From NCBI RefSeq assembly GCF_013302895.1, contig NZ_VJOK01000001.1:2281859-2323671 (forward strand): a stretch of DNA of 41,813 nt, read 5' to 3'. The notes under the pieces are model-generated. The model made no database searches, had not been told where the DNA came from, and worked only from the letters and a program-made list of their open reading frames with translations. This DNA is from Streptomyces albus subsp. chlorinus. GTDB taxonomy: Bacteria > Actinomycetota > Actinomycetes > Streptomycetales > Streptomycetaceae. Made by a program: the position numbers and the translations under genes. Positions 6,684 to 17,022 of this stretch are shown here, in pieces (the first letter of the stretch is position 1; the number at the start of each line of letters is the position of its first letter).

Positions 6684-8417
6684 GTGCTGATCCGCCTACT
6701 GAGCGCCCGGCTGCGCCCTTACAAGCAGCCGGTCGCGCTTCTCGTCCTGCTCCAGCTCATACAGACCTGCGCCACCCTCTATCTGCCCACCCTCAACGCC
6801 GACATCATCGACAACGGTGTCGTCCGCGGGGACACGGGCTACATCCTGGAGTACGGCGGCCTCATGCTGGCCGTCTCCGTGGTGCAGGTCGTCTGCAACA
6901 TCGGTGCCGTCTACCTGGGCGCGCGGACCGCCGCCGCGATCGGCCGGGACATCCGGGCGGGCGTCTTCGACCGCGTCCAGTCCTTCTCCGCCCGCGAGGT
7001 CGGCCGGTTCGGGGCGCCCTCGCTGATCACCCGCACCACCAACGACGTGCTCCAGGTGCAGATGGTCACGCTGATGGCCTTCACGCTGATGGTCACGGCG
7101 CCGATCATGTGCTTCGGCGGCATCTTCATGGCGCTCGGCCAGGACGTGCCGCTCTCGGGCGTGCTGCTGGGTGTGGTGCCCGTGCTCGGCGTCACCGTCG
7201 GGCTGATCGTGCGCCGTATGCGGCCGCTGTTCCGCTCCATGCAGGAGCGGCTGGACAACGTCAACCGCATCCTGCGCGAACAGATCACCGGCGTCCGCGT
7301 CATCCGCGCCTTCGTCAAGGACGACTACGAGCGGCGCCGCTTCCACCGGGCCAACACCGAACTGACGGATGTGCAGCTGCGCACCGGCCAGCTGATGGCG
7401 CTCATGTTCCCCGTCGTGATGACCGTGGTGAACCTCTCCAGCGTCGTGGTGGTGTGGGCCGGCGCCCACCGCATCGACGACGGCGCCATGGAGATCGGCT
7501 CGCTGACCGCCTTCCTCGCCTATCTGATGCAGATCGTCATGTCGGTGATGATGGCCACCTTCATGTTCATGATGGTGCCCCGCGCCGAGGTGTGCGCCGA
7601 GCGCATCCAGGAGGTGCTGGAGACCTCCTCCAGTGTCGTCCCGCCCGCCTCCCCCGTCCGCCGGCTGCGGCGCCACGGCCATCTGGAGCTGCGCGGCGCC
7701 GGGTTCGGCTACCCCGGCGCCGAGGCACCCGTGCTGCAGGGCGTCGACCTGGTGGCGCGCCCCGGTGAGACGACGGCCGTCATCGGTTCCACGGGCAGCG
7801 GCAAGTCGACGCTGCTGGGGCTGGTGCCCCGGCTGTTCGACGCGACCGAGGGTCAGGTGCTCGTCGACGGCGAGGACGTGCGCACCCTCGCCCCCGAGCT
7901 GCTGGCCTCCACAGTGGGCCTGGTGCCGCAGCGGCCGTACCTCTTCTCCGGCACCGTCGCCTCCAATCTGCGCTACGGCCGGCCGGACGCCACCGACGAG
8001 GAGCTGTGGGAGGCCCTGGAGGTGGCGCAGGCCAAGGACTTCGTGGAGCGGATGGAGGGCGGCCTCCAGGCGGCGATCTCCCAGGGCGGCAGCAACGTCT
8101 CCGGCGGGCAGCGGCAGCGGCTGGCCATCGCCCGCGTGCTGGTGCACCGGCCGGAGATCTACCTGTTCGACGACTCCTTCTCGGCCCTGGACTACGCGAC
8201 CGACGCGGCGCTGCGGGCGGCGCTCGCCAGACGGACCGCCCAGTCGACCGTCGTCATCGTCGCCCAGCGCGTGGCCACCATCCGCGACGCCGACCGCATC
8301 CTCGTCCTGGACGAGGGCCGCGTGGTGGGGACGGGCCGGCACGAGGAGCTGATGGCGAGCAACGAGACGTACCGGGAGATCGTGCTCTCCCAGCTGACGG
8401 AAAGCGAGGCCGCCTGA
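6684..8417 (+). CDS. ABC exporter half-transporter, degenerate-NBD subunit
   Basis: 577 residues; an N-terminal six-helix exporter TMD (about 15-305) and an NBD (about 333-577). Walker A GSTGSGKST (368-376), Q-loop VPQRPYLFSG, canonical signature NVSGGQRQ (471-478), and Walker B YLFDD, with Asp497 where the catalytic Glu should be. The switch His is replaced by Gln (IVAQRV, Q528). It therefore supplies the degenerate ATP site of a heterodimeric exporter of the TM287/288 or BmrCD kind. GTG start with GAGGA about 8 nt upstream; its stop overlaps the ATG of the partner (ATGA-type, 8415-8419). Substrate unknown, possibly a drug or peptide. A promoter may lie near TTACGCT (about 6627). Confidence 0.92.
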   Translation: MLIRLLSARLRPYKQPVALLVLLQLIQTCATLYLPTLNADIIDNGVVRGDTGYILEYGGLMLAVSVVQVVCNIGAVYLGARTAAAIGRDIRAGVFDRVQSFSAREVGRFGAPSLITRTTNDVLQVQMVTLMAFTLMVTAPIMCFGGIFMALGQDVPLSGVLLGVVPVLGVTVGLIVRRMRPLFRSMQERLDNVNRILREQITGVRVIRAFVKDDYERRRFHRANTELTDVQLRTGQLMALMFPVVMTVVNLSSVVVVWAGAHRIDDGAMEIGSLTAFLAYLMQIVMSVMMATFMFMMVPRAEVCAERIQEVLETSSSVVPPASPVRRLRRHGHLELRGAGFGYPGAEAPVLQGVDLVARPGETTAVIGSTGSGKSTLLGLVPRLFDATEGQVLVDGEDVRTLAPELLASTVGLVPQRPYLFSGTVASNLRYGRPDATDEELWEALEVAQAKDFVERMEGGLQAAISQGGSNVSGGQRQRLAIARVLVHRPEIYLFDDSFSALDYATDAALRAALARRTAQSTVVIVAQRVATIRDADRILVLDEGRVVGTGRHEELMASNETYREIVLSQLTESEAA

Positions 8418-10336
8418 TGTCCGGGCCGGGGATGGGAGGGGCGCCGCCGCGGCGCTCCATGGACTTCAAGGGGTCGGGGAAGCGGCTGCTGGGGCAGTTC
8501 CGGCCGGAGCGGGGCCGGCTGCTGCTGATGCTGGCGGTGCTCGTCGCCAGCGTCGGGCTCAGCGTGATCGGCCCGAAGATCCTCGGGCACGCGACCGACC
8601 TGGTCTTCGGCGGTTTCATCGGCGGCCGGATGCCCGACGGCCTCACCAAGGAGCAGGCCCTGGAGGGGCTGCGGGAGCGGGGCGACAGCGGGGCCGCCGA
8701 CATGCTCGCGGGGCTGGACTTCACCCCGGGGCAGGGCATCGACTTCGGCGCCGTCGGCGGCGTCCTGCTGACGGTCGTCGCCGTCTACGCGGCCTCCGGG
8801 CTGCTGATGCTGTGGGCCGGGCGGATCTCGACGCGGGTCATCACCCGCACCGTCTTCCGGATGCGCGAGGGGGTCGAGGCCAAGCTGTCGCGGCTGCCGC
8901 TGTCCTACCTCGACAAGCAGTCCCGCGGCGAGGTGCTCTCCCGCGTGACCAACGACATCGACAACCTGGGCCAGACGCTCCAGCAGACCATGGGCCAGCT
9001 CACCACCTCGCTGCTGACGATCGTCGGCGTGCTCGGGGTGATGTTCTGGATCTCGCCCCTGCTGGCGCTGGTCGCGCTGGTGACCGTGCCGCTCTCGGCG
9101 CTGGTGGCCACCCGGGTGGGCAAGCGGGCGCAGCCGCAGTTCGTGGCGCAGTGGAAGTCCACGGGCGCGCTCAACGCGCACATCGAGGAGATGTACACCG
9201 GCCACGGGCTGGTGAAGGTCTTCGGCCGGCAGCGCGAGTCGGCCGAGACCTTCGCCGTGCAGAACGAGGCGCTCTTCAAGGCCGGTTTCATGGCGCAGTT
9301 CATCAGCGGGATCATGCAGCCGGCGATGATGTTCGTCGGCAACCTCACCTACGTGCTCGTCGCCGTCGTCGGCGGGCTGCGGGTGGCCTCGGGGACGCTG
9401 TCGATCGGTGACGTGCAGGCGTTCGTCCAGTACTCACGGCAGTTCAGCCAGCCGCTGACCCAGGTCGCCTCGATGGCCAACCTCATCCAGTCGGGGGTGG
9501 CCTCCGCCGAGCGGGTCTTCGAGCTGCTCGACGCCGAGGAGCTGTCCCCCGAGCCGGACGAGGCGCACGCCCAGCGGCCCGCGGATCCGCGCGGCCGGGT
9601 GGAGCTGGAGAACGTCTCGTTCCGCTACACCGAGGACCGGCCGCTGATCGAGAACCTCTCGCTCACCGTCGAACCCGGCCAGACGGTGGCCATCGTCGGC
9701 CCCACCGGCGCGGGCAAGACGACACTGGTCAACCTGCTGCTGCGGTTCTACGAGGTAGGCGGCGGCCGCATCCTGCTGGACGGCACCGACATCGCCGCCA
9801 TGTCCCGCGAGGAGCTGCGCGCGGGCATCGGCATGGTCCTTCAGGACACCTGGCTGTTCGGAGGCACCATCGCCGAGAACATCGCGTACGGCACCGGGAG
9901 CGCCACCCGCGAGCAGGTGGAGGAGGCCGCCCGCGCCGCGCACGCCGACCGTTTCATCCGTACCCTGCCGGACGGCTACGACACGGTGCTGGACGACGAG
10001 GGCGACACGGTCAGCGCCGGCGAGAAGCAGCTCCTCACCATCGCCCGCGCCTTCTTGTCCAACCCGGTGATCCTGGTGCTGGACGAGGCGACCAGTTCGG
10101 TGGACACCCGCACCGAGGTGCTGATCCAGCGGGCGATGGAGCGCCTGGCCGCCGAGCGCACCAGCTTCGTGATCGCCCACCGCCTGTCCACCATCCGCGA
10201 CGCGGACGTCATCCTGGTCATGGAGAACGGCTCGATCGTCGAACAGGGCGACCACGAGAGCCTGCTGGCGGCCGGGGGTGCCTACGCGCGGCTGTACAGG
10301 TCGCAGTTCGCGGCGGCGGTGGCGGAGGTGGAGTAA
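8417..10336 (+). CDS. ABC exporter half-transporter, catalytic-NBD subunit
   Basis: 639 residues. TMD about 30-355, with a long periplasmic-side insertion after TM1 (about 65-110) that is common in the second subunit of these pairs. NBD about 395-639: Walker A GPTGAGKTT (428-436), Q-loop LQDTWLFGG, non-canonical signature TVSAGEKQ (531-538), canonical Walker B VLDEATS (Glu557) and switch His588 (IAHRLST). The consensus ATP site is built from its Walker motifs and the VSGGQ of the first subunit; the degenerate site is the mirror. Translationally coupled to the first gene, so an obligate heterodimer. The ATG at 8417 is chosen by the 1-nt overlap with the upstream TGA. Confidence 0.93.
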   Translation: MSGPGMGGAPPRRSMDFKGSGKRLLGQFRPERGRLLLMLAVLVASVGLSVIGPKILGHATDLVFGGFIGGRMPDGLTKEQALEGLRERGDSGAADMLAGLDFTPGQGIDFGAVGGVLLTVVAVYAASGLLMLWAGRISTRVITRTVFRMREGVEAKLSRLPLSYLDKQSRGEVLSRVTNDIDNLGQTLQQTMGQLTTSLLTIVGVLGVMFWISPLLALVALVTVPLSALVATRVGKRAQPQFVAQWKSTGALNAHIEEMYTGHGLVKVFGRQRESAETFAVQNEALFKAGFMAQFISGIMQPAMMFVGNLTYVLVAVVGGLRVASGTLSIGDVQAFVQYSRQFSQPLTQVASMANLIQSGVASAERVFELLDAEELSPEPDEAHAQRPADPRGRVELENVSFRYTEDRPLIENLSLTVEPGQTVAIVGPTGAGKTTLVNLLLRFYEVGGGRILLDGTDIAAMSREELRAGIGMVLQDTWLFGGTIAENIAYGTGSATREQVEEAARAAHADRFIRTLPDGYDTVLDDEGDTVSAGEKQLLTIARAFLSNPVILVLDEATSSVDTRTEVLIQRAMERLAAERTSFVIAHRLSTIRDADVILVMENGSIVEQGDHESLLAAGGAYARLYRSQFAAAVAEVE

Positions 10337-10426
10337 CCCGCGTCCGCCGCGACGGCGAGCAGCCACCGAGGACGAGTCCGGCGGTGCCGTTCCGGGCGTG
10401 ACCCCCGCGAGAACGCCAGGGGGCCA

Positions 10427-10443
10427 CGGCCGGAACCCGGCCG
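10427..10443. terminator. possible bidirectional terminator
   Basis: CGGCCGG-AAC-CCGGCCG, a 7-bp stem with a 3-nt loop, between the convergent ABC exporter and protease genes. No T run; weak. Confidence 0.4.
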
Positions 10444-10450
10444 ACAGGAG

Positions 10451-12738
<2,288 letters not shown>

Positions 12739-13058
12739 CGCTCACCAGTGTGGGGCAGGACACACTCCTGCCACGAGAGGCGTGCGCGCAGTTTTTCCGC
12801 CAAACGTCACCCTCAGCGCACGGCCCGCTACGCGGGAGCGGGGCGGAGGGGGCGGGTGGGTCTCCCGTGCCGCCGGAAGGCACGCGTTCGCCGGCGGCGC
12901 ACCGAGGGACCGCTCGGCCGGCGCCCGCTGAGGACCACCGCCGGCCACGCGGGAGCACGGCCGCCCGGGAGCGGTCGCACGGGAACGTCCGCCGGGAGCC
13001 CGGCCGTTGGAAGCACGGCCGGCGCAAGCACGGTGGCGCCGCCGCGCGCGGGTCCGGC
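12739..13058. other. hrdA upstream region and dnaG 3' spacer with degenerate repeats
   Basis: No gene. A perfect inverted repeat GGCAGGA-CACAC-TCCTGCC (12754-12772) lies 16 nt upstream of the hrdA start and could be an operator or leader hairpin. From 12942 to 13030, just after the dnaG stop, are six degenerate tandem units of 13-16 nt (12942, 12958, 12974, 12988, 13001, 13016), most built as CGGCC-N-GGGAGC or CGGCC-N-AAGCA. Confidence 0.5.
12942..13030. repeat. degenerate 13-16 nt tandem repeat downstream of dnaG
   Basis: Six units starting at 12942, 12958, 12974, 12988, 13001 and 13016. The best preserved are units 1-2 (CGGCCACGCGGGAGCA, CGGCCGCCCGGGAGCG) and units 5-6 (CGGCCGTTGGAAGCA, CGGCCGGCGCAAGCA). 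It begins about 28 nt after the dnaG stop. Confidence 0.6.
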
Positions 13059-14972
13059 TCAGAGCGCGGCGGCTCCCCGTTCCCGCAGCGCCGTGCCGTA
13101 CTGCTGGAGCGTCCAGATCTGCTGGCGCACCCCCGCCGACCGCTCGTACTCCTGGCGGGCCTCCAGGCGGCGGGCCGTGCCCTCCAGCTCGGTGATGCGG
13201 GCGCGCACCGCGGCGAGCCGCACGGCGACCAACTGCTCGCCCGCGTACGCCTCGTCGACCTCCCGGCTGCGGGCGCTGTGCAGCGGTTCGACGGCCAGCT
13301 CGGTGATCAGCGACCGTACGGTGTCGTCGGGCGCGGCGTCCCGCACCCGGCCCAGGTAGCCGGTGTCCGCGGTGCCCGCCTCGGCGCCGCCCGCCGCCTC
13401 GATGGCCTGCCGCACCACCGCGTAGGGCGGCGCGGTGAACTCGTCGGCCCCATAGGCGTCGAACGCCGGCGAGACCAGCTCCGGGCGCTGCAGGGCCAGT
13501 TTCAGCAGCTCCCGCTCGACGCGGTGCGCGGGGCTGCGCAGATTCAGATCGGGGCCGCGCGGCACGAAGGGCGCCCGCACGGCGGGGGCCTCGCGCACCC
13601 GCGCGGACTGGGGCGCGCGGGCAGGCGCCTGGCCGCGCTCGCGCGCCCACCGGGCCAGCTGGGCGACACGGCGGACGACGAACTCCTCGTCCACGATGCC
13701 CAGCAGCCCCGCGAGCCGGACCGCGTAACCGCGCCGGATGGACGGGTCCTTGATCTGCACCACGACGGGTGCGGCCTCCTCCAGCGCCGCCGAACGCCCC
13801 TCCGCCGTGTCGAGGTTGTGCCGGTCCACGATCGAGCGCATGGCGAAGTCGAAGAGCGGGGTGCGGCCCTCGACGACCTTGGCCACGGCCTCGTCCCCCT
13901 GGGACAGCCGCAGGTCGCACGGGTCCATGCCGCCAGGCGTGATGGCGATCCAGGTGCGGGCCGCGAACTTCTGGTCGTCCTCGAAGGCGCGCAGCGCCGC
14001 CTTCTGGCCCGCCGCGTCGCCGTCGAAGGTGAAGACCACCTCGGACTGGGAGTTGTCCATCAGCACCCGGCGCAGGATCTTCACGTGCTCCCCGCCGAAG
14101 GCGGTGCCGCAGGTGGCGATCGCCGTGGTGACGCCGGCCAGGTGGCAGGCCATCACGTCCGTGTACCCCTCGACGACAACGGCGCGGTTGGCCTTGGCGA
14201 TCTCCCGCTTGGCCAGATCGATGCCGTAGAGCACCTGGGACTTGTGGTAGATCGGCGTCTCGGGGGTGTTGAGGTACTTCGGCCCCTGGTCGTCCTCGCG
14301 CAGCTTGCGGGCGCCGAAGCCGACGACATCGCCGGTGATGTCGCGGATGGGCCACATCAGCCGGCCGCGGAAGCGGTCGATGGGCCGCCCGTTGCGGGCC
14401 TCCTGGGCGAGCCCGGAGAGCGTCAGCTCCTTGTCCGTGAAGCCCTGGCCGCGCAGATAGCGGACCAGGTGGTCCCACCCGGCCGGCGCGTACCCGATGC
14501 CGAAGTGCTCGGCGGCCCGCTGGTCGAAACCCCGCTCGGCCAGGAAGCGCCGCCCGATCTGTGCCTCGGGCCCCTCCAACTGCTCGGCGTAGAACCGGGC
14601 GGCGATCCTGTGGGCCTCCACCAGCCGGGTGCGCTCGCCCTGCTGCGAGGCGCGGCCGTAGCCGCCCTCCTCGTAGCGCAGCGTGATCCCGGCGCGGGCC
14701 GCGAGCCGCTCGACCGCCTCGGAGAAGGACAGGTGGTCGACCTTCATCACGAAGTCGAGGGTGTCCCCGCCCTCCTGGCAGCCGAAGCAGTGGTAGAGGC
14801 CCTTGCTGGGGCTGACGTGGAAGGAGGGGGACTTCTCGTCGTGGAAAGGGCACAGCCCCTTCAGGTTGCCGCCGCCGGCGTTGCGCAGCTGGAGGTACTC
14901 GGAGACGACGGAGTCGATCGGGACCGCGTCCCTGACCGCCTTCACGTCCTCGTCATTGATCCTGCCAGCCAC
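13059..14972 (-). CDS. dnaG: DNA primase DnaG
   Basis: 637 residues, normal length for actinobacterial primases. Synthesises RNA primers at the replication fork with DnaB. CHC2 zinc finger at 41-65 (Cys41, His44, Cys62, Cys65; CPFHDEKSPSFHVSPS). Catalytic core about 110-350 with the TOPRIM acidic residues Glu268 (VVVEGYTDVMA) and Asp317/Asp319 (FTFDGDAAGQKAA). The C-terminal DnaB-binding helicase-interaction region is from about 480. GTG start at 14972; no Shine-Dalgarno, but TAGACT (minus strand, 14979-14984) sits 7 nt upstream, so a leaderless start is likely. Lies between poxB-like and hrdA genes on the same strand. Confidence 0.97.
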   Translation of the reverse strand: MAGRINDEDVKAVRDAVPIDSVVSEYLQLRNAGGGNLKGLCPFHDEKSPSFHVSPSKGLYHCFGCQEGGDTLDFVMKVDHLSFSEAVERLAARAGITLRYEEGGYGRASQQGERTRLVEAHRIAARFYAEQLEGPEAQIGRRFLAERGFDQRAAEHFGIGYAPAGWDHLVRYLRGQGFTDKELTLSGLAQEARNGRPIDRFRGRLMWPIRDITGDVVGFGARKLREDDQGPKYLNTPETPIYHKSQVLYGIDLAKREIAKANRAVVVEGYTDVMACHLAGVTTAIATCGTAFGGEHVKILRRVLMDNSQSEVVFTFDGDAAGQKAALRAFEDDQKFAARTWIAITPGGMDPCDLRLSQGDEAVAKVVEGRTPLFDFAMRSIVDRHNLDTAEGRSAALEEAAPVVVQIKDPSIRRGYAVRLAGLLGIVDEEFVVRRVAQLARWARERGQAPARAPQSARVREAPAVRAPFVPRGPDLNLRSPAHRVERELLKLALQRPELVSPAFDAYGADEFTAPPYAVVRQAIEAAGGAEAGTADTGYLGRVRDAAPDDTVRSLITELAVEPLHSARSREVDEAYAGEQLVAVRLAAVRARITELEGTARRLEARQEYERSAGVRQQIWTLQQYGTALRERGAAAL

Positions 14973-14978
14973 GCCACG

Positions 14979-14984
14979 AGTCTA
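14979..14984 (-). promoter_or_regulatory. putative -10 of a leaderless dnaG promoter
   Basis: Minus-strand TAGACT, 6 nt before the GTG. No recognisable -35 (GTAACC at the expected distance). Confidence 0.35.
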
Positions 14985-15068
14985 CGGGCCGCCGCTGACA
15001 TGGTTACCCCCTCCCATTGGTACCGGGGGCGCCCCGGCCGCCCCTCGTTCCGGGGAGGGGGTGCCCCT

Positions 15069-15150
15069 GACCGCCGGGCGCGGGCCGCGTGAGCGCCGTG
15101 GCTGAGCGCGCCGTTCCCCGCGCCCCTGACGGGGCGGCGGGGGGCGCGGT
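15069..15150 (-). repeat. degenerate copy of the dispersed Streptomyces intergenic repeat
   Basis: Read on the minus strand the poxB 3' spacer carries CCCCGTCAGGGGCGCGGGG, then AACGGCGCGCTCAGCCACGG, close to the sequence I know as a very frequent element between Streptomyces genes (GGGGCGCGGGGAACTGCGCGA then CCAGCCACGACG). The CCCCGTCAGGGG part also forms the hairpin that likely ends poxB transcription. Confidence 0.5.
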
Positions 15151-16893
15151 TCAGGGGCGGGGGATGTTGCGGAGGTTCGAGCGTGCCATCTGGATCATGC
15201 GCCCGACGCCGCCGTCCAGCACGGTCTTGCCCGCCGAGAGGGCGAACCCGCTCACCTGCTCGCGGGTGATCTTCGGCGGGAGGGAGAGGGCGTGGGGGTC
15301 GGTGACGACGTCGATCAGGGCCGGGCCCTTGTGCTTCAGCACGTCCCGCAGCGCGCCGCGCAGGTGCTTGGGCTTCTCGACGCGGACGGCGTGGGCCCCC
15401 GCCGCCCGGGCCAGCGCCGCGAAGTCCGGGTTGCGGTTGCTCGTCCCGTGTGCGGGCATGCCGTCCACCATCATCTCCAGCTCGACCATGCCGAGCGAGG
15501 AGTTGTTGAAGAGCACCACCTTCACCGGCAGGTCGTACTGGACCAGCGTGAGGAACTCGCCCATCAGCATGGCGAAGCCGCCGTCGCCGGACATGGAGAC
15601 GACCTGGCGGTTCCGGTCGAGGAACTGGGCGCCGATGGCCTGCGGCACCGCGTTGGCCATCGAGCCGTGGCTGAACGAGCCGATCACCCGGCGCCGCCCG
15701 TTGGGGGTGAGGTAGCGGGCCGCCCACACGTTGCACATGCCCGTGTCCACGGTGAAGACCGCGTCGTCGTCGGCCTCCTCGTCCAGGATCGAGGCCACGT
15801 ACTCGGGGTGGATGGGCACGTGCTTGTCGACCTTGCGGGTGTAGGCGGACACGACGCCCTCCAGCGCGTCGGCGTGCTTCTTGAGCATCCGGTCGAGGAA
15901 GGCGCGGTTCGTCTTGACCGGCACCCGCGGGGTCAGACAGCGCAGCGTCTCCCGGACGTCGCCCCAGACGGCCAGGTCGAGCTGGGTGCGGCGGCCGAGG
16001 TGCTCGGGCCGCACGTCCACTTGGACGATCTTGCAGTTCTTCGGCAGGAACGCGTTGTACGGGAAGTCGGTGCCCAGCAGGATCAGCAGGTCGCACTCGT
16101 GGGTGGCCTCGTAGGCGGCGCCGTAGCCGAGCAGCCCGCTCATGCCCACGTCGTACGGGTTGTCGTACTGGATCCACTCCTTGCCGCGCAGCGCGTGCCC
16201 GACCGGCGACTTGATCCGCTCGGCGAACTCCATGACCTCCGCGTGGGCGCCCGCCGTGCCCGCGCCGCAGAAGAGGGTGATCTTCTCCGAGCTGTCGATC
16301 ATGCGCACCAGCGCGTCGATCTCCGCGTCACCGGGCCGCACCGTGGGCCGGGAGGTGACCAGGGCGTGCTCGACGGGGGTCTCCGGCGCCGGCTGCGAGG
16401 CCAGGTCGCCGGGGAGGGCCACGACGCTGACGCCCTGCTGTCCGACGGCGTGCTGGACGGCCGTCCGCAGGACGCGGGGCATCTGCCGGGGGCTGGAGAT
16501 CAGCTCGCTGTAGTGGCTGCACTCCACGAACAGACGTTCGGGGTGGGTCTCCTGGAAGAAGCTGGTGCCGATCTCGCTGCTGGGGATGTGCGAGGCCAGC
16601 GCGAGCACCGGCGCCATGGAGCGGTGCGCGTCGAAGAGGCCGTTGATCAGGTGCAGATTGCCGGGGCCGCACGAGCCCGCGCACGCGGCGAGTTTCCCGG
16701 TGAGCTGCGCCTCGGCGCCGGCGGCGAAGGCGGCGGCCTCCTCGTGGCGCACCTGGATCCAGTCGATGGCCGGATTGCGCCGGATGGCGTCGACGACCGG
16801 ATTGAGACTGTCCCCCACCACTCCGTACAGGCGCTCGACCCCCGAGCGCACCAGGGTGTCGACGAACTGCTCGGCCACCGTCTGCTTCGCCAT
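15151..16893 (-). CDS. poxB: thiamine-pyrophosphate pyruvate dehydrogenase (quinone) / pyruvate oxidase
   Basis: 580 residues. Decarboxylates pyruvate to acetate and CO2, passing electrons to FAD and then the quinone pool at the membrane (PoxB family; acetolactate-synthase fold). Domain order: TPP Pyr domain with the activating Glu in QVRHEEAAAFAAGAEAQLTG (about 50), central FAD domain (about 190-335), TPP PP domain with GDGGFAML...VKVVLFNNSSLGMVE, the GDG-N30-NN signature (about 440-470). The C-terminus (SAGKTVLDGGVGRMIQMARS) would carry the lipid-binding helix of PoxB. ATG at 16893, no strong Shine-Dalgarno seen. Same strand as dnaG, with the flavoprotein gene upstream. Acetolactate synthase is unlikely as there is no small subunit nearby. 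Confidence 0.88.
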   Translation of the reverse strand: MAKQTVAEQFVDTLVRSGVERLYGVVGDSLNPVVDAIRRNPAIDWIQVRHEEAAAFAAGAEAQLTGKLAACAGSCGPGNLHLINGLFDAHRSMAPVLALASHIPSSEIGTSFFQETHPERLFVECSHYSELISSPRQMPRVLRTAVQHAVGQQGVSVVALPGDLASQPAPETPVEHALVTSRPTVRPGDAEIDALVRMIDSSEKITLFCGAGTAGAHAEVMEFAERIKSPVGHALRGKEWIQYDNPYDVGMSGLLGYGAAYEATHECDLLILLGTDFPYNAFLPKNCKIVQVDVRPEHLGRRTQLDLAVWGDVRETLRCLTPRVPVKTNRAFLDRMLKKHADALEGVVSAYTRKVDKHVPIHPEYVASILDEEADDDAVFTVDTGMCNVWAARYLTPNGRRRVIGSFSHGSMANAVPQAIGAQFLDRNRQVVSMSGDGGFAMLMGEFLTLVQYDLPVKVVLFNNSSLGMVELEMMVDGMPAHGTSNRNPDFAALARAAGAHAVRVEKPKHLRGALRDVLKHKGPALIDVVTDPHALSLPPKITREQVSGFALSAGKTVLDGGVGRMIQMARSNLRNIPRP

Positions 16894-17022
16894 CGCTCAC
16901 TCGTCCCTTGTCGGTCGGCTCACCGCGCGCGGGCGGCGCTGGGGGCACCGGGCACCGAGCGCTCCGGCGAGCGCTCCCGTGGGCCCTCTACAGGAACGTA
17001 ACCCCCACGCGCCGCCCGGGCA

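Noticed and set aside
5101..10336. Sugar kinase and ABC transporter as a carbohydrate uptake operon
   Set aside because: The ABC proteins are exporter-type fused half-transporters, not an importer with binding protein; the 140-nt gap suggests separate units.
12742..14853. Long second frame across dnaG on the same strand
   Set aside because: A different frame of the same DNA; the DnaG frame holds the zinc finger and TOPRIM motifs.
15292..17001. Long open frame opposite the poxB-like gene
   Set aside because: Antisense shadow; the minus-strand frame carries all the TPP-enzyme motifs.
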